A stretch of 64,000 nt of DNA from Lachnospiraceae bacterium. Lineage in GTDB: Bacteria; Bacillota; Clostridia; Lachnospirales; Lachnospiraceae. The translations under genes were made by a program, and so were the position numbers. The notes below the pieces were generated by a model, which did not search any database, had not been told where the DNA came from, and saw only the letters and a program-made list of their open reading frames with translations. How positions within the stretch are numbered: the first letter of the stretch is position 1; the number at the start of each line of letters is the position of its first letter. Location: contig JAFZUW010000053.1 of assembly GCA_017618195.1 (NCBI GenBank), forward strand, positions 62,001 to 126,000, read 5' to 3'. This document shows, one piece after another, positions 25,653 through 38,356 of the stretch.

Positions 25653-27236
25653 ATGTGTTCAATTATTGGATATTGCGGGCCGATTTCAGACCCGAGAGCT
25701 TTTACGGAAGGCTTTTCGCAGACGGTGTCCCGCGGTCCCGACGATACGCGCATCGTAAAGACCGGCGACGGCCTCCTCGGCTTTCACCGGCTTGCGATCA
25801 TGGATCTCACCGATGACGGAATGCAGCCTTTTACTTTGGACGGAGATGCGGTTGTCTGCAACGGCGAGCTGTACGGCTTTGCCGCGGAGCGTGATAAACT
25901 GATTGCAAAGGGTTATCAGTTTACAAGCGACAGCGATTGTGAAATCCTCCTTCCGATGTACCGTGAATACGGTACGGATATGTTCGCAAAACTCGACGCG
26001 GAATTTGCCTGCGTCATCTATGACGGAAAGACCGGCGAATATATCGCCGCACGTGACCCGATCGGAATCCGTCCCCTTTATTACGGCTACGACCGGACCG
26101 GCGTAATCATCTTCGCGAGCGAGCCGAAGAACCTTACCGGGCTTTGCGAACATATTCTGCCCTTCCCTCCCGGCCACTACTATAAGGACGGCCAGTTCCA
26201 CTGCTACGAGGACATTTCTTCTCCGAAAACCGTCTGCCGCGACGATCTGGAGACCGCATGCACGAAAATTCGCGAAAAACTGGTCGCAGGCGTTGACAAA
26301 CGTCTCGTGGCTGACGCTAATGTCGGATTTCTTCTTTCCGGCGGCCTTGATTCCTCTCTCGTATGCGCAATCGCTGCCAAGAGGAGCGACAAGCCGATCC
26401 GCACATTTGCCATCGGCATGAGCGAAGACGCGATCGACCTGAAATATGCGAAAACCGTTGCCGACTATATCGGCGCAGACCATACGGAAGTTTATATGAC
26501 CCCCGACGAGGTTCTGGCTTCCCTTTCGGACGTGATCCGGCTTCTCGGCACCTATGACATTACGACGATCCGCGCCAGCATGGGCATGTATCTCGTTTGC
26601 AAGGCCATTCACGAGCATACCGACGTGCGCGTTCTGCTTACCGGCGAGATTTCCGATGAGATCTTCGGCTACAAATACACCGACTTCGCCCCGAGCGCGG
26701 AAGCGTTCCAGAAGGAAGCCGAAAAGCGCGTTCACGAGCTTCACATGTACGACGTGCTTCGTGCCGACCGCTGCATCAGCGTAAACTCTTTAGAGGCGCG
26801 CGTTCCGTTCGGCGATCTTGATTTTGTCCGCTACGTCATGAGTCTTGACCCCGAGATGAAGGTAAACCGTTACGGCAAAGGCAAATACCTTCTCCGCCAC
26901 GCTTTCGAAGGCCTCGGATACCTTCCGGATTCGATTCTGTGGCGTGAAAAAGCCGCATTTTCCGACGCCGTAGGCCACTCGATGGTCGACTACCTCAAGG
27001 AATATGCGGAATCGCAGTATACCGATGAGGAATTTGAAAAGAGGCGCGTCCGCTTCACGCATGCGCAGCCGTTCACGAAAGAATCGCTTCTGTACCGTGA
27101 GATCTTCGAGCGGTATTATCCCGGCCAGTCCGATATGATCGTCGACTTCTGGATGCCGAACCGTTCATGGGAAGGCTGCAACGTAAACGATCCGTCGGCG
27201 AGAGTGCTTTCGAACTACGGCGCCAGCGGTCAGTAA
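25653..27236 (+). CDS. asnB: Asparagine synthase B (glutamine-hydrolysing)
   Basis: This 527-residue protein starts MCSIIGYCG, with Cys2 as the glutaminase nucleophile after Met removal. The class II amidotransferase domain (about 1-190) includes FHRLAIMDL and CNGELYG. The synthetase domain has the PP-loop LLSGGLDSSLVCA (about 224) and ASMGMYLVCKAI with LLTGEISDEIFGYKY. It makes asparagine from aspartate, ATP and glutamine. The ATG is chosen because a free N-terminal Cys is needed; the in-frame upstream extension lies in the leader hairpin. It is part of a run of glutamine-consuming enzymes. Confidence 0.95.
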   Translation: MCSIIGYCGPISDPRAFTEGFSQTVSRGPDDTRIVKTGDGLLGFHRLAIMDLTDDGMQPFTLDGDAVVCNGELYGFAAERDKLIAKGYQFTSDSDCEILLPMYREYGTDMFAKLDAEFACVIYDGKTGEYIAARDPIGIRPLYYGYDRTGVIIFASEPKNLTGLCEHILPFPPGHYYKDGQFHCYEDISSPKTVCRDDLETACTKIREKLVAGVDKRLVADANVGFLLSGGLDSSLVCAIAAKRSDKPIRTFAIGMSEDAIDLKYAKTVADYIGADHTEVYMTPDEVLASLSDVIRLLGTYDITTIRASMGMYLVCKAIHEHTDVRVLLTGEISDEIFGYKYTDFAPSAEAFQKEAEKRVHELHMYDVLRADRCISVNSLEARVPFGDLDFVRYVMSLDPEMKVNRYGKGKYLLRHAFEGLGYLPDSILWREKAAFSDAVGHSMVDYLKEYAESQYTDEEFEKRRVRFTHAQPFTKESLLYREIFERYYPGQSDMIVDFWMPNRSWEGCNVNDPSARVLSNYGASGQ

Positions 27237-27243
27237 GCGCTGA

Positions 27244-28890
<1,647 letters not shown>

Positions 28891-28898
28891 GAATCAAA

Positions 28899-28930
28899 AA
28901 AGGCTGCCGGAAACCCGGTTCCAGTCTTTT
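28899..28930 (+). terminator. Weak terminator after pyrG
   Basis: AAAGGCTG and CCGG pair with CCGG and CAGTCTTT across a small bulge (loop AAAC). The T-run is only CTTTT, so partial read-through into purF is expected. Confidence 0.55.
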
Positions 28931-28955
28931 CAAATCGGTCCGCACGGATTATAAT
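28927..28955 (+). promoter_or_regulatory. Candidate purF promoter
   Basis: TTTTCA (28927-28932), 17 bases and a perfect TATAAT (28950-28955) lie 65 bases before purF. Confidence 0.55.
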
Positions 28956-29019
28956 ATGCCTTGCGGATCAATCTGTTTTCAGCCGGATACGGACTAAGCC
29001 AGAATCTGAGGTATTGAAA

Positions 29020-30432
29020 ATGAGTGATCTTCATGAAGAATGCGGTGTCTTCGGCGTATTTGCCCCTGCACCGGCCGCGGTTGCGCAGACCGCATATTAC
29101 GGGCTCTATGCCCTTCAGCACCGCGGACAGGAAAGCTGCGGCATCGTCGTAAACGATGACGGCGTTTTCGTTTCCCATAAGGACGTCGGTCTTGTGAACG
29201 ACGTATTCCCGAAACAGGTGCTTGCCTCCTTCCCCGACGCAACAATGGCGGTCGCCCACACGCGTTACGCGACGACGGGCGGCAACGGCCGGAACAACGT
29301 CCAGCCGATTGAGGTAAACCACCAGAAAGGGAAGATGGCGATCGCCCACAACGGAAACCTCGCGAACGCCGCCGAATTAAGAAGCGAACTCGAACTTTCG
29401 GGTGCGATCTTCCATACGTCAAGCGATACCGAGATCATCGCCTATCTTGTAACGAAGGAGCGGCTGCGCACGCCCTCGATCGAGGAAGCCGTGAGCCGTG
29501 CCGTAGAATCGTTGGAAGGCGCATTTTCCCTTATAGTAATGTCTGCGCAGAAGATGATCTGCGTACGCGATCCGCACGGGTTCCGGCCGCTCTGCTACGG
29601 GCAGACCGAGGACGGCACCTATATCATTGCTTCCGAAACATGCGCCCTGCATGCGGTCGGCGCCATGCCGATCCGGGACGTGGAGCCGGGCGAGATGCTT
29701 GTATTCAGCAAGGACGGCATCGTTTCGAGGAAGGATCACTGCGGAACCGCACCGACGAGGCATTGTATTTTCGAATATATTTATTTCGCAAGACCCGATT
29801 CGGTCATTGACGGCGTTTCCGTGCATGCGGCACGCGTCCGTGCCGGAGAGGTGCTTGCCCAGACGCATCCGGCCGATGCCGATATCGTGATCGGCGTTCC
29901 CGACTCGGGACTGGATGCCGCGATCGGATTTGCCCGCAGCTCGGGAATCCCTTATGGGATCGGGCTGATTAAGAACAAATACATCGGCCGTACCTTTATC
30001 GCGCCGGCAGGCCGGATGGAAGCCGTCCGGATCAAGCTGGCGGCCGTCGCGGAGACGGTAAAGGATAAGCGGATCGTTCTGATCGACGATTCGATCGTAA
30101 GAGGTACGACAAGCGCGCACATCGTAAGGATGCTCCGCGAGGCAGGCGCCCGCGAGATCCACATGCGCGTTACCGCCCCGCCGTTTCTGCATCCGTGCTA
30201 TTACGGCACCGATATCGACTCGGAGGAGCATCTGATCGCATGCCGTCATACCGTTTCGGAGATCGCGGAGATGATCGGCGTCGATTCGCTCGGGTTCCTG
30301 CCGGTAGACGAACTGAACGTACTGGTCGGGAACAGCAATTTCTGCAGTGCCTGCTTCAGCGGCGAATACCCTACCGCGGTACCCGTTGACACGCGCAAAG
30401 ACCGCTTCGAGCAGCGGCTTTCAAAGAAGTAA
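29020..30432 (+). CDS. purF: Amidophosphoribosyltransferase
   Basis: This 470-residue enzyme has a short propeptide followed by the nucleophile Cys8 in EECGVFGVF, the class II glutaminase domain, and the PRPP-binding motif RIVLIDDSIVRGTTS near residue 350. C-terminal cysteines in NFCSACFSGEYP are those of the [4Fe-4S]-containing, Bacillus-type subgroup. It makes phosphoribosylamine, the first committed purine step. The ATG with GAGG seven bases upstream is preferred over a TTG two codons earlier. No other pur genes are nearby, which supports grouping by glutamine use rather than by pathway. Confidence 0.96.
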   Translation: MSDLHEECGVFGVFAPAPAAVAQTAYYGLYALQHRGQESCGIVVNDDGVFVSHKDVGLVNDVFPKQVLASFPDATMAVAHTRYATTGGNGRNNVQPIEVNHQKGKMAIAHNGNLANAAELRSELELSGAIFHTSSDTEIIAYLVTKERLRTPSIEEAVSRAVESLEGAFSLIVMSAQKMICVRDPHGFRPLCYGQTEDGTYIIASETCALHAVGAMPIRDVEPGEMLVFSKDGIVSRKDHCGTAPTRHCIFEYIYFARPDSVIDGVSVHAARVRAGEVLAQTHPADADIVIGVPDSGLDAAIGFARSSGIPYGIGLIKNKYIGRTFIAPAGRMEAVRIKLAAVAETVKDKRIVLIDDSIVRGTTSAHIVRMLREAGAREIHMRVTAPPFLHPCYYGTDIDSEEHLIACRHTVSEIAEMIGVDSLGFLPVDELNVLVGNSNFCSACFSGEYPTAVPVDTRKDRFEQRLSKK

Positions 30433-30460
30433 ATCTCTTAGGGAAAGGGATGGATGGAAC

Positions 30461-31624
30461 ATGTTACACGAAACTGACAGGAAAATCATCACGGAAGACG
30501 GTGCGGAATACCTCGGCTACGGCTTCGGATCCGATAAAGACGCTGTTTTGGAGATCGTCTTTAATACGTCCATGGCCGGCTACCAGGAAATCCTCTCCGA
30601 CCCGTCCTACACCGATCAGGCGGTCGTTATGACCTACCCTCTGATCGGCAACTACGGCATGGCCCGCGACGACTATGAAACGATCACCCCGACGATCGGC
30701 GGACTGATCGTTCGGGAATATAACGACGAGCCGTCCAACTTCCGAAGCGAAGAAACGCTCGCAAGCGTCATGAAGCGGTTCGGAATTCCGGGCGTAAGCG
30801 GCGTGGACACGAGAAAGATCGGCCGCTCCATCCGCGACCTCGGCTCACGAAAGGTGCTGATTACCCGCCCCGAAACGACACTTGAGGAAGGTCTTTCAAT
30901 CATAAAGGGAACCAAACTTCCGCAGGATGCGGTTTCGCGGGTAAGCTGTAAGGAGATCACGGATCACCTTCCCGGCGAAGTAACCGGGACGAGCGCCGCA
31001 TTTCCCGCAGGAGCCTTTACGGAATGTAAGGACGCTTCGGACGGCAAATACCACGTCGTTCTGATCGACTGCGGCATGAAGCGGAACATCCTCCGCTCCC
31101 TTCTTTCCCACGGATGCACAGTAACGGTTGTTCCCTGGAACACCGATGCGGATACGATCTTAAAGCTCAATCCCGACGGCATCATGCTTTCAAACGGCCC
31201 CGGCGACCCGACCGACGTTCCCGAAACGATCGAAACGGTGCGCGCCCTGATCGGAAAGCTTCCGGTATTCGGAATCTGCCTCGGACACCAGATCCTCTCG
31301 CTCGCTTACGGCGCGAAGACGTACAAGCTGCTCTTCGGACACCGCGGCGGCAACCATCCGGTAAAGGATCTGACGACCGGCCGGATCGAGATCACGTCCC
31401 AAAATCATTCGTACGCCGTGGATACGGACAGCCTTTCGGGCACTCCGCTCACGGTTACGCACCGCAACCTCCTCGACAACACCGTGGAAGGCGTTGCCTG
31501 CGAGAAAGACCGGGCGTTCAGCGTCCAGTATCATCCGGAAAGTTCTCCGGGTCCGCAGGACAGTATGTATTTATTTGACCGGTTTATCCGTCTGATGGAG
31601 GAATATCATGCCGAAAAGAACTGA
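30461..31624 (+). CDS. carA: Carbamoyl-phosphate synthase small (glutaminase) subunit
   Basis: This 387-residue protein has the CarA N-terminal domain ([23 protein letters not shown]) and the class I glutaminase with nucleophile Cys in FGICLGHQ and the catalytic pair in [10 protein letters not shown]. It supplies ammonia to CarB for arginine and pyrimidine synthesis. The start is chosen by alignment to family length, 28 bases after purF. It overlaps carB by 17 bases. Confidence 0.96.
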   Translation: MLHETDRKIITEDGAEYLGYGFGSDKDAVLEIVFNTSMAGYQEILSDPSYTDQAVVMTYPLIGNYGMARDDYETITPTIGGLIVREYNDEPSNFRSEETLASVMKRFGIPGVSGVDTRKIGRSIRDLGSRKVLITRPETTLEEGLSIIKGTKLPQDAVSRVSCKEITDHLPGEVTGTSAAFPAGAFTECKDASDGKYHVVLIDCGMKRNILRSLLSHGCTVTVVPWNTDADTILKLNPDGIMLSNGPGDPTDVPETIETVRALIGKLPVFGICLGHQILSLAYGAKTYKLLFGHRGGNHPVKDLTTGRIEITSQNHSYAVDTDSLSGTPLTVTHRNLLDNTVEGVACEKDRAFSVQYHPESSPGPQDSMYLFDRFIRLMEEYHAEKN

Positions 31625-34600
31625 TATCAAGAAAGTACTGATTATCGGCTCCGGTCCGATCGTCATCGGTCAGGCTGCGGAGTTCGATTACGCGGGGACG
31701 CAGGCGTGCCTCGCTTTGAAGGAAGAAGGCTACGAGGTTATTCTCTGTAACTCAAACCCCGCGACCATCATGACCGACACCGCGATTGCGGATAAGGTTT
31801 ACATGGAGCCGTTAACGCTCGAATTTGTCGCCAAGATCATCCGTTACGAGCGTCCGGACGCGCTGCTACCGGGCATCGGCGGACAGACCGGACTGAACCT
31901 TGCGATGCAGTTGAAGAAGAAAGGCGTACTTGACGAGTGCCGCGTGGAGCTGCTCGGCACGGACGGTCATTCGATCGAACGCGCGGAGGACCGCGAACTG
32001 TTCAAAGAGCTCTGCGAAGAGCTCGGTGAGCCCGTCCTTCCCTCCGACATCGCGACCAACGAGGAAGACGGCCTCCGGATCGCCTATGAGATCGGCTTCC
32101 CGGTCGTACTCCGTCCCGCATTTACCCTCGGCGGCACGGGCGGCGGATTTGCCGACAATGAAGAAGAATTTGTTCCGCTTCTGAAAAACGCCCTCTCGCT
32201 TTCCCCGGTTCATCAGGTTCTGATCGAGAAAAGCATCAAGGGCTTCAAGGAAATCGAATACGAAGTAATCCGTGACCGCAACGATACCGCGATCACCGTC
32301 TGCAACATGGAAAACCTCGACCCCGTCGGCATCCATACCGGCGACTCGATCGTCGTATGTCCTTCGCAGACGCTTACCAACCGCGAATACCACATGCTCC
32401 GCGACAGCGCGCTGAAGATTATCCGCGCTTTGAAGATCGAGGGCGGCTGCAACGTGCAGTTCGCGCTTGATCCCAACTCATTCCAATATTATCTGATCGA
32501 GGTTAACCCGCGAGTTTCGCGTTCCTCGGCGCTTGCCTCGAAGGCAAGCGGCTTCCCGATCGCGCGCGTTTCCGCAAAGATCGGTATCGGCATGACGCTT
32601 GACGAGATCCGGATTGCCAACACGCCGGCTTCGTTCGAACCGACGCTTGACTATGTCGTTACGAAAATGCCGCGCTTCCCGTTCGACAAATTCGCCGACG
32701 CCGACAATTCCCTCTCGACACAGATGAAGGCGACCGGCGAGGCGATGAGCATCGGCCGCACCTTTGAGGAAAGCCTTCTGAAGGGCATCCGCTCTCTTGA
32801 GAACGGTGCGCGCCATCTGTATATGGCCAAATTCGACGACATGAGCGAAGCGGACCTGCTTTCGTACATCGCGATCGGAACCGACGACCGGATCTTCGCA
32901 ATCGCACAGCTTTTGAGACTTAACTGCGATATCGACAAGATTTTCGAGGCTACCAAGATCGACCGCTTCTTCCTGCGAAAGCTTCGGAACATCATCGAGA
33001 CGGAGCGCATTCTTGCCGCCGGTCCGAAGGACGTCCGCATCTTAAAAGAAGCGAAACGCATGGGATTTTCCGACCGCACGATCGCAGGCTTTTGGAATAT
33101 GACCGAACTCGACGTCTGCAATCTCCGGAAAGAATCGGGAATCCTGCCCGTTTATAAGATGATCGATACGTGCGCATCCGAGTTTGACAGCTACATCCCG
33201 TATTTCTATTCGACTTACGAGGAGGAGAACGAGTCCGTCATCTCCGACCGCCGCAAAATTGTCGTGCTCGGCTCGGGTCCGATCCGTATCGGCCAGGGCG
33301 TTGAGTTCGACTACTCGACCGTACACGCGGTTAAGACGATCCGCGCGGCCGGTTACGAGGCGATCATCATCAACAATAACCCCGAGACCGTTTCCACCGA
33401 CTATACCTGCTCCGACAAGCTCTATTTCGAGCCTCTCTGCACCGAAGACGTCATGAACATCATTGAGATGGAGCAGCCCGAAGGCGTAATTGCAACGCTC
33501 GGCGGACAGACCGCCATCAACCTTGCGGATTCGCTTGCGCAGCGCGGCGTTAAGATCATCGGTACCGATTGTGCCGCGATCGACCGTGCGGAAGACCGCG
33601 ACCAGTTTGAGCACCTGCTTCTTACGCTCGGCATCCCGCAGCCGAAGGGCCGCGCCGTTACGAGCATCGAAGAAGGCGTTGAAGCGGCAGCCGAGATCGG
33701 ATATCCCGTTCTCGTGCGTCCGAGCTTCGTACTCGGCGGACGCGCCATGCAGATCGTTTCGAACGAGAAATCGCTCCGCGAGTACCTGCGGACCGCCGTT
33801 GAGATCGACCGCGACAAGCCTGTTCTCGTTGACCGCTACATCCGCGGCAAGGAAGTCGAAGTGGACGCCGTCTGCGACGGAAAGAAAGTCTTCGTACCGG
33901 GCATTATGGAGCTTGTGGAACGGACCGGCGTACATTCCGGCGACTCCGTGAGCGTCTACCCGCCTTACAGTCTTTCGGAAAATGTCAAAAAGACCATTCT
34001 GCGTTACGCGGAAATGCTGGGCCTGGGCATCGGCATTGTCGGACTGTTCAACATCCAGTTCATCGTGGACCAGAATGAGAAAGTATATATCATCGAGGTT
34101 AACCCGCGTTCTTCGAGAACCGTTCCGTTCCTTTCGAAGGCAACCGGCTACAGCCTCGCGGACATCGGCACGCGCGCCATCCTCGGCCACTCGCTCGAGG
34201 AACAGGGCATCAACTGCCTGTATCCGCCGGAGAAGAAGCGCTATTATGTAAAGGTTCCTTCATTTTCCTTCTCCAAGCTCCGCGGCATGGACGCTTACCT
34301 CTCACCCGAGATGAAGTCCACCGGCGAAGCAATCGGCTACGATGACAAGCTTCACCGCGCCGCTTACAAGGCGATGATTGCTTCCGGCTTGACGCTTCGT
34401 AACTACGGAACCGTTCTGGTCAGCGTTGCCGACGAGGATAAGGACGAAGTCGTTCCGCTGATCCGCCGCTTCTACGAGATGGGCTTTAACATCGAGGCTA
34501 CGACGCTTACCGGCGAAGTGCTCCGCCAGAACGGCATCCGCACGAGAATCCGCCGCAAGCCGAGCGAGCACAGCGACGAAGTACTGCAGTCCATCCGTGC

Positions 34601-34781
34601 CGGCTATGTCAGCTACATCATCAATACACGTGCCATTCTTTCGGGCATCCATTACGGCGACGGCGTTGCGATCCGGCGCTGTGCGGCGCAGCAGGGCATT
34701 GCGATGCTGACGTCTCTCGATACCGTGCGAATGCTTCTCGACGTTCTCGAAGAAGTAACGCTCGGCATTTCGACGATTTAA
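31608..34781 (+). CDS. carB: Carbamoyl-phosphate synthase large subunit
   Basis: This 1057-residue protein has the duplicated ATP-grasp organisation: [20 protein letters not shown] at residue 8 and its second copy [18 protein letters not shown] near 560, each followed by an ATP-binding half. A C-terminal MGS-like allosteric domain covers about the last 130 residues. It forms carbamoyl phosphate from bicarbonate, ATP and channelled ammonia. Start and stop are intact and length is standard. Confidence 0.97.
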   Translation: MPKRTDIKKVLIIGSGPIVIGQAAEFDYAGTQACLALKEEGYEVILCNSNPATIMTDTAIADKVYMEPLTLEFVAKIIRYERPDALLPGIGGQTGLNLAMQLKKKGVLDECRVELLGTDGHSIERAEDRELFKELCEELGEPVLPSDIATNEEDGLRIAYEIGFPVVLRPAFTLGGTGGGFADNEEEFVPLLKNALSLSPVHQVLIEKSIKGFKEIEYEVIRDRNDTAITVCNMENLDPVGIHTGDSIVVCPSQTLTNREYHMLRDSALKIIRALKIEGGCNVQFALDPNSFQYYLIEVNPRVSRSSALASKASGFPIARVSAKIGIGMTLDEIRIANTPASFEPTLDYVVTKMPRFPFDKFADADNSLSTQMKATGEAMSIGRTFEESLLKGIRSLENGARHLYMAKFDDMSEADLLSYIAIGTDDRIFAIAQLLRLNCDIDKIFEATKIDRFFLRKLRNIIETERILAAGPKDVRILKEAKRMGFSDRTIAGFWNMTELDVCNLRKESGILPVYKMIDTCASEFDSYIPYFYSTYEEENESVISDRRKIVVLGSGPIRIGQGVEFDYSTVHAVKTIRAAGYEAIIINNNPETVSTDYTCSDKLYFEPLCTEDVMNIIEMEQPEGVIATLGGQTAINLADSLAQRGVKIIGTDCAAIDRAEDRDQFEHLLLTLGIPQPKGRAVTSIEEGVEAAAEIGYPVLVRPSFVLGGRAMQIVSNEKSLREYLRTAVEIDRDKPVLVDRYIRGKEVEVDAVCDGKKVFVPGIMELVERTGVHSGDSVSVYPPYSLSENVKKTILRYAEMLGLGIGIVGLFNIQFIVDQNEKVYIIEVNPRSSRTVPFLSKATGYSLADIGTRAILGHSLEEQGINCLYPPEKKRYYVKVPSFSFSKLRGMDAYLSPEMKSTGEAIGYDDKLHRAAYKAMIASGLTLRNYGTVLVSVADEDKDEVVPLIRRFYEMGFNIEATTLTGEVLRQNGIRTRIRRKPSEHSDEVLQSIRAGYVSYIINTRAILSGIHYGDGVAIRRCAAQQGIAMLTSLDTVRMLLDVLEEVTLGISTI

Positions 34782-34793
34782 TTATGATAATAC

Positions 34794-34829
34794 GGGCCGT
34801 CCCCGGGATTCCGACAGAGGCGGCCCATA
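34794..34829 (+). other. Hairpin between carB and dapL
   Basis: GGGCCGTC pairs with GGCGGCCC (eight pairs, one wobble) around a 20-base loop. No T-run follows, so it is probably not a terminator. Confidence 0.45.
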
Positions 34830-34856
34830 AGAACTATACTCCGGGAGGAAAATACC

Positions 34857-36047
34857 ATGATTTTACCGAATATGAACTATACCAACCTGAAGGACTCCTA
34901 TTTGTTCTTCCGAATCGCGCAGAAAGTGAAGGCATATCAGGAGCAGCATCCCGGAGTCCATCTCTACCGCATGGGAATCGGCGACGTTTCGCTTCCTTTG
35001 TGCGACGCCGTGATCAAAGCGCTTCATGAGGCGGTTGACGACCAGTCGGACGCAGCCCGCTTCCACGGCTACATGCCCGAATGCGGCGCACCCTCCCTCC
35101 GCGAGACGATTGCCGCTTATTATCAGGGCAGAGGCGTAAACGTAACCAGCGAAGAAGTATTCGTTTCGAGCGGCGCAAGCGATGAGCTCGGCGACATCCT
35201 CGACCTGTTCGACCGGAGCGGAAGCTCTCTCGTAATCGAGCCCGCTTACCCCGCATATGTGGACGCCAACGTTATGGCCGGCCGGAAAATCATACACCTT
35301 GCCTCCGGCAGGGAGAACGGCTTCCTTCCCGAGCCCGACGATGCTTCCGTAGCGGATCTTCTTTATATCTGTTCTCCGAACAACCCTACCGGCGCCGTTT
35401 TCGATCGTGAAAAGCTGCAGCGCTGGGTGGATTTTGCGAACCGCCACGGCTCCATCATCCTGTTTGACGCGGCATACGAGGCATTTATCTCCGATCCCGC
35501 TCTTCCGAGAAGCATTTTTGAGATTCCGGGCGCCAAGACGTGCGCAATCGAAATCTGCTCGCTTTCGAAGACCGCCGGCTTTACCGGAACCCGTCTCGGC
35601 TACACGGTTATCCCGCGCGATCTGAAGCGGAACGGCGTGAGTCTCAACGACATGTGGGTGCGCAACCGTACGACCAAGACGAACGGCGTTTCCTACATCA
35701 TTCAGAAGGGCGCAGCCGCCGTATTTACCGCCGAAGGCCAGAAGCAGATTCATGACAACCTGAACATTTACAAAAAGAATGCCGCCGTCCTGATGGAAGC
35801 GCTCGATCGCGTTAACATCTGGTACTGCGGCGGTAAGAATTCTCCGTATATCTGGATGCGCTGCCCCGAAGGAACGGACAGCTGGAGCTTCTTTGACCGT
35901 CTTCTCAACGAGATTCAGGTCATCGGAACGCCCGGTGAAGGCTTCGGCGCCTGCGGCGAAGGCTATTTCCGCTTCTCCACGTTCGGAAACCCCGAAGATA
36001 CAAAGGAAGCCGCAAGACGGCTTGAAAAACTGCTTCGCGGCGAGTGA
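34857..36047 (+). CDS. dapL: LL-diaminopimelate aminotransferase
   Basis: This 396-residue fold-type I aminotransferase has the DapL hallmarks LYRMGIGDVSLPLCDAV near the N-terminus, YICSPNNPTGAVF, the PLP lysine in CSLSKTAGFTGTRLGYT and the C-terminal GEGFGACGEGYFRFSTFG. It transfers an amino group from glutamate to tetrahydrodipicolinate in one step, the DapL variant of lysine and peptidoglycan synthesis found in many Clostridia. GGGAGG lies ten bases before the ATG. It is the last gene of the + strand run and is followed by a strong terminator. Confidence 0.93.
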   Translation: MILPNMNYTNLKDSYLFFRIAQKVKAYQEQHPGVHLYRMGIGDVSLPLCDAVIKALHEAVDDQSDAARFHGYMPECGAPSLRETIAAYYQGRGVNVTSEEVFVSSGASDELGDILDLFDRSGSSLVIEPAYPAYVDANVMAGRKIIHLASGRENGFLPEPDDASVADLLYICSPNNPTGAVFDREKLQRWVDFANRHGSIILFDAAYEAFISDPALPRSIFEIPGAKTCAIEICSLSKTAGFTGTRLGYTVIPRDLKRNGVSLNDMWVRNRTTKTNGVSYIIQKGAAAVFTAEGQKQIHDNLNIYKKNAAVLMEALDRVNIWYCGGKNSPYIWMRCPEGTDSWSFFDRLLNEIQVIGTPGEGFGACGEGYFRFSTFGNPEDTKEAARRLEKLLRGE

Positions 36048-36112
36048 TCCGGGACAGAACTTCGTCCCAAATCGCTGTTGAAAAGCGATTCCGAAAAACC
36101 GAAGACATAACA

Positions 36113-36149
36113 AAACGGGTGGCCGATGACCACCCGTTTCTTTTTCTTA
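36113..36149 (+). terminator. Terminator after dapL
   Basis: AAACGGGTGG pairs with CCACCCGTTT around a seven-base loop and is followed by CTTTTTCTT. It also faces the end of the - strand radical SAM gene and may serve both. Confidence 0.9.
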
Positions 36150-36158
36150 TTCCGTTTC

Positions 36159-37025
36159 TCAGCCGATTTCCTTTTTGATCCGGTTTAGCACCCGTTTCTT
36201 ATCGGCACTCCACATCGGCGCAACAAGCAGTTTCTTGTCGCCGTCCCCGGTCAGCCGGTGAATGACAACGTGTTCCGGAATCACGGCGAGGCACGCCTTC
36301 AATACTTCGATATATTCCGGCAGTTCCATTACCGGAACCCGTCCCGCAAGATATTCCTGATAAAGATCGGTTCCGCGAAGCACATGCAGAAGCTGTAATT
36401 TGATGCCGTCCGTTCCCGTAAGACAGGCGTGTCGGACGGTTTCTGCCATATCAACTTCAGTCTCCCCGGGAAGTCCTAAGATCACATGCGTGATCACCTC
36501 GATCCCGCGACTCTTAAGCTCCCGTACCGCGTCGTCATACACGGAAAGCGGATATCCGCGGCGTATATAACGCGCCGTTTCCTCCTTGCTCGTCTGAAGT
36601 CCGAGTTCCACCGATACCGGTTTTATGCGATTTAGTTCGCTAAGCAGCGTAAGTACCGGTCCCGGCAGGCAGTCCGGCCTTGTAGCAACGGAAAGCCCGA
36701 CGATATCCGGATGACAGATCGCTTCCGTGAACAACTCCCGTAGCCGGTCCGTCGAAGCGTAGGTATTCGTATATGCCTGAAAGTATGCGATGTATGCTCC
36801 GGAACGGATCTTCGAAGAAACCCTCTTCTTTCCTTCCTCGATCTGTTCGGTAACGCTCCTCTTCGGATCCCCGGCAAATTCCCCGCTTCCGCCCGCAGAA
36901 CAGAAGATGCATCCCCGGGTTCCGAGCGTTCCGTCCCGATTCGGGCAGGTAAAACCTCCGTTGATCGCAATCCGGTAGACTTTACAGCCGAACTTCTCTT
37001 TCCAATAATCCGAAGCATGCCGCAT
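36159..37025 (-). CDS. Radical SAM protein of the TIGR01212/YhcC family
   Basis: This 288-residue protein begins DYWKEKFGCKVYRIAINGGF and has the cluster motif in CPNRDGTLGTRGCIFCS. ACLTGTDGIKLQLLHVLRGT is another family landmark. YhcC-type proteins are Elp3-like radical SAM enzymes of unknown or RNA-related function. The gene starts five bases after the histidine kinase stop, so it is probably co-transcribed with that two-component system, though a shared role is not evident. Confidence 0.88.
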   Translation of the reverse strand: MRHASDYWKEKFGCKVYRIAINGGFTCPNRDGTLGTRGCIFCSAGGSGEFAGDPKRSVTEQIEEGKKRVSSKIRSGAYIAYFQAYTNTYASTDRLRELFTEAICHPDIVGLSVATRPDCLPGPVLTLLSELNRIKPVSVELGLQTSKEETARYIRRGYPLSVYDDAVRELKSRGIEVITHVILGLPGETEVDMAETVRHACLTGTDGIKLQLLHVLRGTDLYQEYLAGRVPVMELPEYIEVLKACLAVIPEHVVIHRLTGDGDKKLLVAPMWSADKKRVLNRIKKEIG

Positions 37026-37030
37026 TGTTT

Positions 37031-38356
37031 TTACACCTTTCTCAGGTACAGGTTTACCGTAAATCCGTTCTCATTATAAACTTCCGCGCCTCCGCCCTGC
37101 TTTTCCATATAGGAACGCACAAGGTAAAGCCCGAGTCCGAACCCGGCCTTCTCCTTTGCGGCACTTCCGCGGTAATATTTCTGCATCAGCATCGGAAGCT
37201 CTTCCTCCGGCGCGCCCGGCCCGTCATCATGGATACGGATCCGGACAAATACGGCGTCTGTTGAGTCCGCTGCCTTCATCGTTACTTCCTCAAACCGGAC
37301 ATGGATGTCGGTTCCGGCGTATTTGTGCGAGTTCCCGACCACGTTGTCTATGACCTGCTCCATACGAAGCCGGTCCATGTAAACAAGGCAATGCGGGATC
37401 GGATTTTCCAGTAAAATGTTTCCGTAGTTTTTCAGATTGCGGAAATATTCTTCGATCACCGTCGAGCTCTCCTCAACCGGGTTCACTTCGATGCGGTCTA
37501 GTTCCTCAAGCGTCGTCTGGAATACGTTGTCCATCAGCTGCTTAATCGTATCGGTTTTGTGCGAGATGGTCTGTGCCTTCTCAAGCACGTCCTTTGCATC
37601 GGCGATTGCCTCTTCCCTGTCCGCCGTTCCTTCCGCTCCCGGCTCAAGCTGCACGAGACGTCTCTGTTGGCGCAGTTCGAGCACTTCGCAGGTCGCCCGG
37701 ATTGTTGCAACAGGAGTTTTTATGTCATGAGCAAGCTCCGCAACGAGCTCCTTCTTCGCCTTTTCCGCTTCCGTCTCCCGTTCCCTGGACGCCCGCAGTT
37801 CCTCGCGCATAAGGTCAAAGCCTTCCACCAGGTTCCCGAACGGGTTATGCTTGCGAATCGGCAGAGGAACGTCAAGATTGCCTTTCGCAATCTCGCCGGC
37901 AAGGTTCTTCATCTCCCGCGTAGGCTTCAGAAGATACCAGTCCAATAGTCCGACGAAGACGAGTCCGAGGACAAATACGACGCTCCAGAACACGAGCATC
38001 GTCCGTCGGTTTCGCCTAAGCGACGCTTCAAAGCCCCCGCTTACATCGTGCCAGATGACTTTTCCGATCACTTCGCCATCCGGCGCGAAATCCATTACCA
38101 AGGCATAATCCGCATATCCCCGAACGATCTCCGCTTCCGATTCGTTCGAGAAAACGATCTTGCAGTCATGCACCGCCTCGATTTCCTCCGTTCCTTTTCC
38201 GGAAAGGTATTCCGCCGCGATACGGTGGATCTCGTCGTTATAAGCCACCATATCCCGAGACTTCATCGTCCGCTGCTTCGTCGCCTGCAGCATGCAAAAC
38301 AGCGCGGCAAGCATGATCAGGACATATGCGATCACAATTCGGTTCCGATACTTCAT
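37031..38356 (-). CDS. HAMP-containing sensor histidine kinase
   Basis: This 441-residue membrane kinase has a first helix at about 7-24, an extracytoplasmic domain of about 95 residues and a second helix at about 118-140 (LVFWSVVFVLGLVFVGLLDW). A HAMP segment, the His box ELAHDIKTPVATIRATCEV and the ATPase N/G boxes (QVIDNVVGNSHKY, GFGLGLYLV) follow. It overlaps the response regulator by four bases. The adjacent ABC transporter suggests sensing of an envelope-active compound, but it is longer than the intramembrane BceS type and has a real extracellular sensor region. Confidence 0.92.
   Translation of the reverse strand: MKYRNRIVIAYVLIMLAALFCMLQATKQRTMKSRDMVAYNDEIHRIAAEYLSGKGTEEIEAVHDCKIVFSNESEAEIVRGYADYALVMDFAPDGEVIGKVIWHDVSGGFEASLRRNRRTMLVFWSVVFVLGLVFVGLLDWYLLKPTREMKNLAGEIAKGNLDVPLPIRKHNPFGNLVEGFDLMREELRASRERETEAEKAKKELVAELAHDIKTPVATIRATCEVLELRQQRRLVQLEPGAEGTADREEAIADAKDVLEKAQTISHKTDTIKQLMDNVFQTTLEELDRIEVNPVEESSTVIEEYFRNLKNYGNILLENPIPHCLVYMDRLRMEQVIDNVVGNSHKYAGTDIHVRFEEVTMKAADSTDAVFVRIRIHDDGPGAPEEELPMLMQKYYRGSAAKEKAGFGLGLYLVRSYMEKQGGGAEVYNENGFTVNLYLRKV

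Noticed and set aside
34794-34829. Terminator between carB and dapL
   Set aside because: The stem is stable but is followed by ATAAGAAC, with no U-run, so I list it only as a hairpin.
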